The translations under genes were made by a program, and so were the position numbers. This document shows, in pieces, positions 50,248 through 58,736 of a stretch of DNA of 64,000 bases. Source of the DNA: Halogeometricum sp. S3BR5-2. GTDB lineage: Archaea > Halobacteriota > Halobacteria > Halobacteriales > Haloferacaceae. How positions within the stretch are numbered: position 1 is the stretch's first letter; every line of letters begins with the position of its first letter. Location of the stretch: positions 434,001 to 498,000 of the forward strand of contig NZ_JAMQOQ010000001.1 of the NCBI RefSeq assembly GCF_031624635.1, read 5' to 3'. The notes under the pieces were generated by a model. It was not told the DNA's origin. It made no database searches and saw nothing but the letters and a program-made list of their open reading frames with translations.

Positions 50248-51642
50248 ATGGTAGTCGAATTCGCTCATAGCCCGCTTCTGACGTTCGTCGTCGGGCTCGT
50301 CGTGGTCGTATTGCTGCTCGTCGTCTGGGACCTCCCGGCGTTCGTCGGGCTGACCATCGCCGCGTTCACGGTCGGACTCGTCAACGCCGCGTTCGTTCCG
50401 GACTTCGGACTGGCCGACGCCGCTACGAGAACGGCCACAGCGTTCGGGAACGGGATGGCGGGCATCGGTATACCCATCCTGATGGCCGCCGTCATCGGCA
50501 AGGCGATGCTGGAGGCCGGGTCCGCACAGCGAATCGTGCGGGGCTTTCAGTCGGCCCTCGGCAAGGACAACTCCGACATCGCGCTGTGGGGAAGCAGTAC
50601 CGTGCTCGCCATCCCCGTCTTCTTCGACAGCGTGTTCTACCTGCTCGCGCCGCTGGCCCGGTCGATGCGGGCGCGCCGCGGGAAGGACTACGCGCTGTAC
50701 ATCGTCGCCGTCGGCGCCGGCGGAGCGACGGCCCACGTGTTCATCCCCCCGACGCCCGGTCCGCTGGCCGTCGCCAGCGAAATCGGCGTGAACCTCGGGA
50801 TGACCATCGCCGTCGGCGTCGCCGTCGCCCTCCCGGCGGCGACGATGGCCGGACTCGTCTACGGTCGCTGGATAAACAACCGAATCGACATCCCGCTCCG
50901 CGATGCGATGGGAACCTCGACTGAGGAGTTGATGGAGCGCGCGAACCGTTCCTCCGAGAACATCCCGGGCGTCTTCGAGTCGGCGCTTCCCATCCTCCTC
51001 GCCGTCGTCCTCGTCGCCTCGTACACCGTCGTCGACACGCTCCAGTCCACGTACCCGGTGCTCCAGAGCATCAGGCCTATCGTGGCGTTCATCGGCGACA
51101 AGAACGTGGCGCTGACCATCGCGGCCATCGCGGCGGCGCTGACGTACCTCCGCTGGTCCGAACTGACGCGCTCGCAGTGGGAGGACGAACTCACCGAGGC
51201 GCTGAAGAGCGGCGGGAACATCGCGGCCATCACGGCGATGGGCGGCGCGTTCGGCGCGCTGTTGGCCGCCTCGGGCATCGGCTCGTACATCGCCGGCAGC
51301 CTGGAAGGTATCGGTATCCCGCTCATCGTGACCGCGTGGCTCATCGCCGCCATCGTCCGCATCGCGCAGGGCTCCGCGACGGCCGCGATGCTCACCACCG
51401 CGGGCATCATGGCGCCGCTGACCGGCCAACTCGCCGTGCACCCGGCGTACCTCGTCATGGCCATCGGCGCGGGCGGAAACATCTGCTCGTGGTACAACGA
51501 CTCGGGATTCTGGCTCGTCAAGGAGATCGGCGGCCTCACGCAGGCGGAGACGCTGAAGACGTGGACCGTCCTCACGACCATCATCTCCATTACCGGTATC
51601 GTCGCGGTGCTCGCCTACTCGTCGGTGCTCCCCCTCGCGTAG
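50248..51642 (+). CDS. GntP family permease
   Basis: A 464-residue transporter with about 12-14 hydrophobic helices. GntP signatures are GIPILMAAVIGKAMLEAGSAQRIVRGFQ, SSTVLAIPVFFDSVFYLLAPLARSM, FIPPTPGPLAVASE and IVRIAQGSATAAMLTTAGIM, with GNICSWYNDSGFWLVKE close to the end. Members carry gluconate, glycerate or other hydroxy acids with protons or sodium; the substrate is not known here. The ATG at 50248 is favoured because it follows an AT-rich promoter tract; a GTG at 50230 is possible. Confidence 0.88.
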   Translation: MVVEFAHSPLLTFVVGLVVVVLLLVVWDLPAFVGLTIAAFTVGLVNAAFVPDFGLADAATRTATAFGNGMAGIGIPILMAAVIGKAMLEAGSAQRIVRGFQSALGKDNSDIALWGSSTVLAIPVFFDSVFYLLAPLARSMRARRGKDYALYIVAVGAGGATAHVFIPPTPGPLAVASEIGVNLGMTIAVGVAVALPAATMAGLVYGRWINNRIDIPLRDAMGTSTEELMERANRSSENIPGVFESALPILLAVVLVASYTVVDTLQSTYPVLQSIRPIVAFIGDKNVALTIAAIAAALTYLRWSELTRSQWEDELTEALKSGGNIAAITAMGGAFGALLAASGIGSYIAGSLEGIGIPLIVTAWLIAAIVRIAQGSATAAMLTTAGIMAPLTGQLAVHPAYLVMAIGAGGNICSWYNDSGFWLVKEIGGLTQAETLKTWTVLTTIISITGIVAVLAYSSVLPLA

Positions 51643-51687
51643 GCGGCCGACCGCTCATTTTTGTGGACGCGCCGCCCACTCGGGCGT

Positions 51688-51975
51688 ATGGCTCCCGTCC
51701 GCCGTCTCGTGTTGGACGTGCTGAAACCGCACGACCCCCCGTTGGTCGAGTTCACGGAACGGGTCGCCGACCTCGACGCCGTCGAGGGGGCGACGTCGTC
51801 GCTCGTCGAACTCGACCGCGAGGTGCAGAACGCCAAACTCACCGTCGAGGGGTCGGCGCTCGACCTGCCGACGCTCGAAGACCGCGTCGAGTCGCTCGGC
51901 GGCACGGTCCACTCCGTCGACCAAGTGTCCTGCGGTGACCGCGTCGTCGAGGACCGCGAGACCCCGCAGGACTGA
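51688..51975 (+). CDS. DUF211 family protein
   Basis: A 95-residue ferredoxin-like-fold protein of the DUF211 family: VRRLVLDVLKPHDPPLVEFTERVADLDAVEGATSSLVELDREVQNAKLTVEGSALDL is the full-length signature. DUF211 proteins are thought to bind metals or act as subunits. The next gene, a VIT-type membrane protein, starts two bases after the stop, and the pair is commonly conserved in archaea, so they are likely to work together in one complex. Confidence 0.9.
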   Translation: MAPVRRLVLDVLKPHDPPLVEFTERVADLDAVEGATSSLVELDREVQNAKLTVEGSALDLPTLEDRVESLGGTVHSVDQVSCGDRVVEDRETPQD

Positions 51976-51977
51976 CC

Positions 51978-52556
51978 GTGGCGTCCATCGGAGCGGAACT
52001 GCGGCGCCTCCTCGGCCGGGGGGACGTGCTGTCCATCGCGCGCCGCTACTTCGTCTCGAACGGCTTCGACGGCACGCTCACCTGTATCGGCGTCGTCGTC
52101 GGCGCCGTCCTCTCGGGCGTCCCCGACGGTCTCACCGTCGTCAAGATAGGCGCCGGGGCGGCCGTGGGGCTCTGTACGTCCGCGGTCTGGAGCGTCTGGG
52201 AGATAGAGCGGGCCGAGACGAGGGCGGACATCAGGCGCATCGAGCGCGCGATGCTCACCGACCTCGACGACACCCGCGTCGAACGGGAGCGACGCGGCGC
52301 CCGCCTCCTCCACGCCGTCGCCTCGGGGCTCGGCCCCCTCATCGGCGTCCTCGTTCCGCTGAGCCCGTTCGTCCTCGAAGGCTCGCTCCTCGCCATGCGG
52401 GAGGCTGCGCTCGTCTCCATCGCCCTCGGCGTCGGCGTCCTCTGCGCGTTCGGCGCGTACATGGGCTCTATCTCCGGGCAGCGCTGGTACGTCGCCGCCG
52501 CCCGGATGGGCCTCGCCGGCCTCGTCGTCGCCGGCATCAACTACTTCCTGCCGTGA
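51978..52556 (+). CDS. VIT1/CCC1-type membrane protein (TIGR00267)
   Basis: A 192-residue membrane protein beginning at GTG. Five hydrophobic helices carry IARRYFVSNGFDGTLTCIGVVVGAVLSGV, which is the VIT/CCC1 opening, but the metal-binding Glu-rich cytoplasmic domain of true VIT1 is replaced by a short charged helix (EIERAETRADIRRIERAMLTDLDD). It belongs to the archaeal TIGR00267-type subgroup. With the overlapping-spaced DUF211 gene, metal ion transport is a reasonable but unproven inference. Confidence 0.8.
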   Translation: MASIGAELRRLLGRGDVLSIARRYFVSNGFDGTLTCIGVVVGAVLSGVPDGLTVVKIGAGAAVGLCTSAVWSVWEIERAETRADIRRIERAMLTDLDDTRVERERRGARLLHAVASGLGPLIGVLVPLSPFVLEGSLLAMREAALVSIALGVGVLCAFGAYMGSISGQRWYVAAARMGLAGLVVAGINYFLP

Positions 52557-52589
52557 CCCCGGTCGGACGCTCCCGGCGACCGACGCCGC

Positions 52590-53090
52590 TCACCAGCGCA
52601 CGTCGTCGCCGACGGCGACCCGCCCCGACTCGACGATTCGGGCGTCGAGGCCGCCGCGGTGTCTGAGCGCCTCCACCGCGTCGTCCTCCCCCGAGAGCGA
52701 CCGCATGTGCCCGCAGGGTTCACAGAGGCCGGTCCCCTCGAAGACGGCCTCGCCGACGCGGAACCGCACGCCGACGAGGTGGTTCAGCGCGACGCCCCGT
52801 GTCGTGATGTTTCGGCGATGTCCTCCGGACTCGAACTCGACGCCGTAGTCCGACTCGGCGGCCTCCAGCGCCTCGGCCTCGATGAGCGTCACGTCGCTCG
52901 GTTCGAGGTTCGGGTTCTCGTTGTAGACGCCCTCCCCCTCGTAGTATCTGTCTCCGGTTATCCCGCGGCCGGCGACGGCCTCGACGGACTCGCGGGGTTC
53001 GGCCTCGCCGCTCGCCGCCGGGACGACGTGGATGCGGTCGACGGTGCCGGTACGCGCCCCGAACTCGGCGTCCTCGCTCGTGCGACTCAT
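52590..53090 (-). CDS. MOSC-domain protein
   Basis: A 166-residue MOSC protein. The conserved MOSC segments are GRGITGDRYYEGEGVY, SDVTLIEAEALEA, HRRNITTRGVALNHLVGVRFRVGEAVFEG and the key Cys motif GLCEPCGHM. MOSC domains transfer sulfur or bind molybdopterin; alone they act in molybdenum cofactor or N-hydroxylated compound metabolism. The ATG at 53090 is used as the family start. Convergent with the VIT-like gene. Confidence 0.9.
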   Translation of the reverse strand: MSRTSEDAEFGARTGTVDRIHVVPAASGEAEPRESVEAVAGRGITGDRYYEGEGVYNENPNLEPSDVTLIEAEALEAAESDYGVEFESGGHRRNITTRGVALNHLVGVRFRVGEAVFEGTGLCEPCGHMRSLSGEDDAVEALRHRGGLDARIVESGRVAVGDDVRW

Positions 53091-53194
53091 GAGTGCAGGT
53101 GTGGGAGGCCGCTCCGAGCGCATAAGTGCGCCGTCGGCTCAGACCGATAGTTCGGCGTCGGTAGAATCGGTATCGCGACGGGCGGTTTAGCGGG

Positions 53195-54346
53195 CTACTC
53201 CCGCAGGAACGACTCGATGCGGTTCAGCGCCGCCTTCAACTCGTTCATCCCCGTCGCGTAGGAGACGCGGAGGTGCCCCTCGCCGCTCTCGCCGAAGACG
53301 CGGCCGGGGACGAGAGCGACCTGCTCCTCTTGGAGGAGCGCTTCGGCGAACGCCTCGTCGTCCTCCCACCCGGGCGGGCACTTCGGGAAGACGTAGAAGG
53401 CGCCCTTCGCCTCGAAGCAGTCCATCCCGAGTTCGTTGAACCGCGAGATGACGAACCGGCGCCGCCGGTCGTAGGCGCGACGCATCTCCTCGACGGCGTC
53501 GTCGCACGCCTCGATGGCCTCGATGGCGGCGTACTGCGCCGTCGTCGGCGCCGACAGCATCGTGTACTGGTGGATGCGGTTCATCGCGCCGACGACGTCC
53601 GAGGGACCGAGCGCGTAGCCGAGGCGGAACCCCGTCATCGCGTAGGCCTTCGAGAAGCCGTTGAACACGACGGTTCGCTCGCGCATCCCCGGTAGCGTGG
53701 CGATGGAGGTGTGCTCGTCCTCGTATCTGAGCGCCGCGTATATCTCGTCCGAAAGGACGAACAGGTCGTGTTCCTCGACGAACTCCGCCACCTCGGCGAG
53801 GCCGCCCTCGGACATCACCGCGCCCGTCGGGTTGTTCGGGTAGCAGAGCACGAGGGCCTCGGCGTCGGCCGCGCCCGCGCGTTCGAGGTCCTCGTACCGG
53901 AGGGCGAACTCCTCTTCGGCGCGCGTCCGCACGGGTAGGGGTTCCCCGCCGGCGAACGACACCGTGGGCGTGTAGGAGATGTAGGAGGGTTCCGGCACCG
54001 CGACGGCGTCGCCGGGGTCGACGAGGGCGCGCATCGCCAGGTCGACGGCCTCGCTCGCGCCCGCGGTGACGAGCACCTCCTCGTCCGGGTCGTAGTGCTG
54101 GTCGTAGCGCTCGACCCGGTCGGCGATGGCCTCCCGTAGGTCGCGGCGCCCGCGGTTCGACGTGTAGGAGGTCCGACCCCGCTCTAAGGAGTCGATGGCG
54201 GCGGTCCGGGCGGCCCACGGCGCGGAGAAGTCGGGTTCGCCGACGCCGAGGGAGATGACGTCGTCCATCTCCTCGGCCACCTCGAAGAAGCGCCGGATAC
54301 CCGACGGCGGCGTCTCCCGCGCGCGCGTCGAGAGGTGGCGGTTCAT
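53195..54346 (-). CDS. Class I pyridoxal-phosphate aminotransferase (AspB-like)
   Basis: A 383-residue aminotransferase. The cofactor Lys is in VVFNGFSKAYAMTGFRLGYALG; LCYPNNPTGAVMSEGG, VLSDEIYAALRYEDEH and EVLVTAGASEAVDLAMRAL are the other class I signatures. Aspartate or aromatic transamination is possible. The ATG overlaps the stop of an Lrp-family regulator gene (ATGA), so the regulator and enzyme are translated from one mRNA; this arrangement (lrp next to aspB) is known in haloarchaea. Confidence 0.92.
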   Translation of the reverse strand: MNRHLSTRARETPPSGIRRFFEVAEEMDDVISLGVGEPDFSAPWAARTAAIDSLERGRTSYTSNRGRRDLREAIADRVERYDQHYDPDEEVLVTAGASEAVDLAMRALVDPGDAVAVPEPSYISYTPTVSFAGGEPLPVRTRAEEEFALRYEDLERAGAADAEALVLCYPNNPTGAVMSEGGLAEVAEFVEEHDLFVLSDEIYAALRYEDEHTSIATLPGMRERTVVFNGFSKAYAMTGFRLGYALGPSDVVGAMNRIHQYTMLSAPTTAQYAAIEAIEACDDAVEEMRRAYDRRRRFVISRFNELGMDCFEAKGAFYVFPKCPPGWEDDEAFAEALLQEEQVALVPGRVFGESGEGHLRVSYATGMNELKAALNRIESFLRE

Positions 54347-54831
54347 GGCGAGAACGTGAGGCGGTCGTCCTCGTCCGTATCGCCCATCTCGATGCCGCGT
54401 TCCTTGTACGTCTCCATGACGAAGTGCGTCACCGTCTGGGTCACCTCCGGGATGGGAGCGATGCGCTCGGAGACGAACTGGGAGACGTCGTGCATCGACT
54501 TGCCCTCCACGTCGACGGCGAAGTCGAAGTCCCCGGAGACTAATCGGAGCGAGGACACCTCGGGGAACTTGGCGATGCGGCGGGCTATCTCCTCGTACCC
54601 CGTCTCGCGGTCGAGTTCCACGTTGAGTTCCAACTGCGCCTGCACGTGTTCTTCGTCCACGCGGTCCCAGTCCACGACGGCCTGGTACCCGCGGACGACG
54701 CCCTCCTCCTCCAACTCCGCGATGAGCGTTTCGACCGCTGCCGCGTCGAGTCCAGTCTGCCGGGCGATGTCTTCTGGGCTCTCGCGAGCGTCTCGCAGCA
54801 ACAGGTCGAGCAGTTCCCGCTTGTCGTCCAT
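54343..54831 (-). CDS. Lrp/AsnC family transcriptional regulator
   Basis: A 162-residue regulator with winged helix-turn-helix (MDDKRELLDLLLRDARESPEDIARQTGLDAAAVETLIAELEEEGVVRG) and a RAM domain (VQAQLELNVELDRETGYEEIARRI, SGDFDFAVDVEGKSMHDVSQFV). It precedes and overlaps the aminotransferase gene, so it is the probable local regulator, probably sensing an amino acid. The ATG at 54831 begins exactly at the DNA-binding domain. Confidence 0.9.
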   Translation of the reverse strand: MDDKRELLDLLLRDARESPEDIARQTGLDAAAVETLIAELEEEGVVRGYQAVVDWDRVDEEHVQAQLELNVELDRETGYEEIARRIAKFPEVSSLRLVSGDFDFAVDVEGKSMHDVSQFVSERIAPIPEVTQTVTHFVMETYKERGIEMGDTDEDDRLTFSP

Positions 54832-55050
54832 ACTACGGGGTTGCGGTCCCCCGTGAAATGGTTTGCTCACGGCGCAAGCTTGGGGCCGAGGACGAGCTAA
54901 ACTGAATACTGCGATACGAAAACGGATGTCGCGGCCGTGCGGCTCCGGGGCGGTGGCACCGCTCCGGGGCGGTGGCACTGACCCGTCGAAACCGCGGGGC
55001 TGACAACCGTATTCCGGACGCGGACGCTGGTGGGACTTTTCGTCCTCGGT

Positions 55051-55473
55051 TCAATCCATCGGGTGACGGACGAGCCGGCCGTGCTCGACTTTCATGCAGT
55101 GGTCCTGGACGACGTCCAATCCAGCCGTCTCCGCCGTTCGTGCGGCGTCGTCGTTCCGTATGCCCTGTTGCATCCAGATCGCCCGCACGTCGCCGCGAGT
55201 CACCGCCTGCTCGACGATTTCCGGAACCTCCTCGCTGGGCCGAAATATCTCGACGATGTCGACCGGCTCGGTAACGTCGGCCAGGGAATCGTAGGCTTGC
55301 TCACCGAGTATCTCGTTCGCCGTCGGATTGACCGGGGTGATTTCGTAGCCGTGACGCTGTAGATAGGCCGGTACGATGTGGGCCGCCTTCTCGTACGACG
55401 TCGACGCGCCGATGACCGCAACACGCTGGTAGCCTAGAATCCGCCGGAGGTTGTCGTCGTCTTCGATCGGCAT
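55051..55473 (-). CDS. CoA-binding protein
   Basis: A 140-residue single CoA-binding (Rossmann-like) domain: RVAVIGASTSYEKAAHIVPAYLQRHGYEITPVNPTANEILG is the nucleotide loop and AIWMQQGIRNDDAARTAETAGLDVVQDHCMKVEHGRL the late conserved part. Single-domain members are related to the acyl-CoA synthetase CoA domain but function unknown. It is one gene alone, divergent from the enolase-like gene across about 117 nt. Confidence 0.9.
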   Translation of the reverse strand: MPIEDDDNLRRILGYQRVAVIGASTSYEKAAHIVPAYLQRHGYEITPVNPTANEILGEQAYDSLADVTEPVDIVEIFRPSEEVPEIVEQAVTRGDVRAIWMQQGIRNDDAARTAETAGLDVVQDHCMKVEHGRLVRHPMD

Positions 55474-55590
55474 ACGCGAACTACTGGCGGCCGGAAAATC
55501 AGCGTATCGCCGGCGGGTGTTCGCACTCGTGCGGGTCGGAGGGCGGCCGTCCTACCTTTTACTGAACGGAATCCGTAGTGTGACGCAGCT

Positions 55591-56640
55591 ATGCTCTACG
55601 ATCGCGTCGCGAGTCTCGATCTCGAAATAGAGGGGTACGACCTCGAACGGCACGAACGGGAGACCTCCAGCGGCTTCACCCGAGCGACCACCGTCGTCTC
55701 GTTGCGCGGCGATGGCGAAACCGGACGGGGAGAAGACGTCACGTACGATAACGACGCTCACGACGTTCTTCGGGACTCCTCGGAGGAGTTCTCCCTTTCC
55801 GGAGAGTACACCGTCGACGAGTTCTCCGAACGACTCTCCGAGATCGACCTCTTTCTCGGAGACGAGCCGAATCAGACGATCTTCCGAAACTACCGGCGGT
55901 GGGCGCTCGAAAGCGCCGCACTGGACCTCGCGTTGAAACAGGCCGATACGAACCTCGCCGACCGACTCGAACGCGAGTACGACCCGGTTCGGTTCGTCGT
56001 GAGTACGCGTCTGGAGGACCCACCGACCGGCGACCGCGTCCTCGATTGGCTCGAGCGAAATCCCGAGTTAGAGTTCAAACTCGACCCGACGTCGGACTGG
56101 ACCGACGACGTCGTCAACCGATTGGCCGGCACCGACGCCGTCCTGACGCTCGACCTGAAAGGACAGTACCACGGAACGACCGTCGACCAGCCGGCCGATC
56201 CGGCACTCTACGAACGGGTCATCGAGGGCTTCCCGGACGCGCTCATCGAGGATCCGGAGTTGAACGAGGAGACTCGGCCGCTGTTCGAGGGGCAGGAGCG
56301 CCGCGTGACCTGGGACTACCCCATCCGCAGCGTCGAGACGGTCCGAGAACTCCCCTGGGAACCCGAGTGGCTCAACATCAAGCCGTCGCGGTTCGGGTCG
56401 GTGCGGTCGCTGCTGGATACGGTTGACTACTGTCAGGACCACGAGATTCGGATGTTCGGCGGCGGTCAGTTCGAACTCGATATCGGCCGCGAACACATCC
56501 ACGCGATCGCATCGCTGTTCTACCCGGACGCGCCGAACGACGTCGCTCCGAAAGCGTACAACGACCCGAATCCGAGCGGTAGTCTTCCGTCGAGTCCGCT
56601 TTCGCCGCCGCCCGCTCCCCGGGGGTTCGAGTGGGGGTGA
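55591..56640 (+). CDS. Enolase-superfamily protein
   Basis: A 349-residue protein with an enolase-type barrel. The metal and base positions are visible in the usual order: Lys in FKLDPTSDW, Asp in LTLDLKGQYHG, Glu in DALIEDPELN, Asp in VTWDYPIRS and Lys in NIKPSRFGSV. The C-terminal segment is Pro/Ser-rich (SGSLPSSPLSPPPAPRGFEW). It is not true enolase (too short, motif spacing of the mandelate-racemase/muconate group). Acid-sugar or related substrate is possible; substrate unknown. It stands alone. Confidence 0.82.
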   Translation: MLYDRVASLDLEIEGYDLERHERETSSGFTRATTVVSLRGDGETGRGEDVTYDNDAHDVLRDSSEEFSLSGEYTVDEFSERLSEIDLFLGDEPNQTIFRNYRRWALESAALDLALKQADTNLADRLEREYDPVRFVVSTRLEDPPTGDRVLDWLERNPELEFKLDPTSDWTDDVVNRLAGTDAVLTLDLKGQYHGTTVDQPADPALYERVIEGFPDALIEDPELNEETRPLFEGQERRVTWDYPIRSVETVRELPWEPEWLNIKPSRFGSVRSLLDTVDYCQDHEIRMFGGGQFELDIGREHIHAIASLFYPDAPNDVAPKAYNDPNPSGSLPSSPLSPPPAPRGFEWG

Positions 56641-57157
56641 GATAGAAGAGAGAAACGAGGGAAATGGAACCATCGGGTTCCACTCCTCACAACCGCCGTT
56701 CCGCCTCGGGGGCGTCTCCGAACGTCCGTAGCGGTGGTTCTCTGCGAGGACCGCGGGTCGCCGACCGTACACGTCGGCGTCTCAACCGTTCCGCCGCCGG
56801 CCGACCGAAGCGAACCCCTCTCACCGACTGAACACCCGCTACGTTCAGCGTACCGGTCCTATCGGTATCGGGACACTCGAACGGAGCTCGTTTATCCCCA
56901 ACCCGTACGGCGATGCGAGGCTCTCTCGGCGGAAACTGTCAACGCTGCGGACCGCCCGACGCGTGTCGAAAAAGTATTTCGGGCGGAGCGCTCCCGACCA
57001 CACGTGATACGAAAGAGCGCGGCGCGCGGCCGTCCGCGGTCCGGGAACCCGCCGGACCCGGCCGAGGCGCCGCCGTCCCCTCCGATTCGACCGTCGGACC
57101 AGCGAGGTAGCCCGACGGCCGTGACGCATATGAGTGTCGACCGCAGTCTGTACGCAC
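56641..57157. other. Intergenic region without a convincing gene
   Basis: These 517 nt hold open frames on both strands, but all are rich in Arg, Pro and Ser and low in Asp and Glu, opposite to real haloarchaeal proteins, and none has a promoter at the right distance. A purine-rich stretch (about 56640-56675) after the enolase-like gene may be its 3' end. I see no RNA gene by pattern. Confidence 0.5.
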
Positions 57158-58564
57158 ATGGTCTCTAAGCGGGCCGTCCGCGCACTCTTCGTCGCGGTCC
57201 TCTGTCTGTCCACCGCCGGAGTCGCATACGGATACGCCGCCGGGTCGTCGGGCAGCACCTTCGAGAGTCACATCTCGGGAGGGACCGTCGACGGGAGCGA
57301 GCAGGTAGTCCCGCCGCGGGACGGTATCACCGTGGTCGCCACCGACTCGAACTCCTGGCGCGGCCGGGCCAGCGAGGGACCGCGGGCGAGAGCGGAACTC
57401 GTCGCGTTCGCGCCGAACGGGACGACGATGTACTACAACGACACCCACACGCGCTACTGGGACGTCGACCCCGTGCCGGGGACCGAGGCGACGGTCGAAT
57501 ACATGTACGCCGACCACCTCGAACCCGGCGAGTGTCCCACCGAGTGGAACCTCTCGAAGCGAGGGGTGAGCCAGGAGAAGTGGGACCGCTATCAGGCCGG
57601 GCGCTCCTCGGACGCCTGCACGCGGAACGGGTTCGAGCGCGTCAACCTCTCCACCGGCGAGACGACCGAGGTGTGGGACCGCGTGACGCCGGGTAAGGAG
57701 GCGACGCGCTACCACGACGCCGACCGACTGAACGAGACGCACCTCGTCGTCGCGGACATCTACCTCGACCGCGTGTTCGTCGTGGACACGCGCGACGGGC
57801 AGACCGAGTGGACCTGGAACGCCAGCGAGTCGTTCGACCCCGACAGCGGCGACGACTCCCCGGGCGACTGGACCCACATCAACGACGTGGAGATACTCGA
57901 CGACGGCCGAATCATGGTCAGCGCGCGGAACCAGGACCGCGTCGTCTTCGTCGACGAGAACGGTCTGGACGAGAACTGGACGCTCGGCGCCGAGGACGAC
58001 ACGAGCATCCTCTACGAGCAGCACAACCCCGACTTCATCCCCGCCGAACGCGGCGGGCCGGCGGTGCTGGTGGCCGACTCGGAGAACAACCGCGTGATCG
58101 AATATCAGCGGACCAACGGCACGTGGGAGCAGTCGTGGCACTGGCGCGACGGCCGCATGCAGTGGCCGCGCGACGCCGACCGACTGCCGAACGGTCACAC
58201 CCTCATCAGCGACTCGAACGCCAACCGCGTCTTCGAGGTGAACGAGGACGGCGAAATCGTCTGGCGCGTCGACATCGCCTTCCCCTACGAGTCCGAGCGA
58301 CTGGGGACGGGCGACGAGAGCGCCGGCGGCCCGAGCGCGGCGTCGGGCGACCTCCAGTCGAAGGACCCGAGCCTCGCCGATCAGGCCTCGATCCTCGTCA
58401 AACAGATCGTTCCCGGGCGGTACCTGAACGGGCTGATGTACATCACGCCGGTCTGGATGGGCCTGCCGGAGATACTGGCGACGCTGCTCGCCGTCGGGAC
58501 CCTGTTCGCCTGGGGCGGGGCCGAGGCGACGTGGCGGTGGCGGGGTGGTGCGCGACGCGAGTAG
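57158..58564 (+). CDS. Arylsulfotransferase-like (ASST) exported/membrane protein
   Basis: A 468-residue protein with an N-terminal signal-anchor helix (VRALFVAVLCLSTAGVAYGYAAG) and a C-terminal membrane helix (about 440-458). The middle is a six-bladed propeller of the ASST family: repeated ends such as RVFVVDTRDGQTEWTW, THINDVEILDDGRIMVSARNQDRVVFVD, DADRLPNGHTLISDSNANRVFEVNEDGEIVWRVD. The final HTLISDSNANRVFEV is the family's strongest mark. Many N-x-S/T sites suggest glycosylation. ASST moves sulfate between phenolic compounds; here a surface role in glycan sulfation is only inferred. The gene precedes the GH5-like gene in the same direction. Confidence 0.8.
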   Translation: MVSKRAVRALFVAVLCLSTAGVAYGYAAGSSGSTFESHISGGTVDGSEQVVPPRDGITVVATDSNSWRGRASEGPRARAELVAFAPNGTTMYYNDTHTRYWDVDPVPGTEATVEYMYADHLEPGECPTEWNLSKRGVSQEKWDRYQAGRSSDACTRNGFERVNLSTGETTEVWDRVTPGKEATRYHDADRLNETHLVVADIYLDRVFVVDTRDGQTEWTWNASESFDPDSGDDSPGDWTHINDVEILDDGRIMVSARNQDRVVFVDENGLDENWTLGAEDDTSILYEQHNPDFIPAERGGPAVLVADSENNRVIEYQRTNGTWEQSWHWRDGRMQWPRDADRLPNGHTLISDSNANRVFEVNEDGEIVWRVDIAFPYESERLGTGDESAGGPSAASGDLQSKDPSLADQASILVKQIVPGRYLNGLMYITPVWMGLPEILATLLAVGTLFAWGGAEATWRWRGGARRE

Positions 58565-58736
58565 CCTCGGATAGCGGGAACTGAGGACGACCGACAGCGA
58601 CTGCGGCCGGAGACAACGCATAACGGACGGCGGCACGATACGATGACAACGACGATGACCGAACGAGAACGACGATGACGGGCGGCGACGGAGACGGAGG
58701 CGCGGGCGGACGCGGCGGCGAACACTGGAGCACGCA

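Noticed and set aside
55031-55060. tRNA T-arm-like sequence (ggttcaatcc)
   Set aside because: No acceptor or anticodon stem can be formed around it, and it overlaps the end of the CoA-binding gene.
56734-57258. Overlapping open frames on both strands in the gap before the ASST-like gene
   Set aside because: Both are rich in Arg, Pro and Ser, poor in acidic residues, with no promoter or ribosome site at the right distance.
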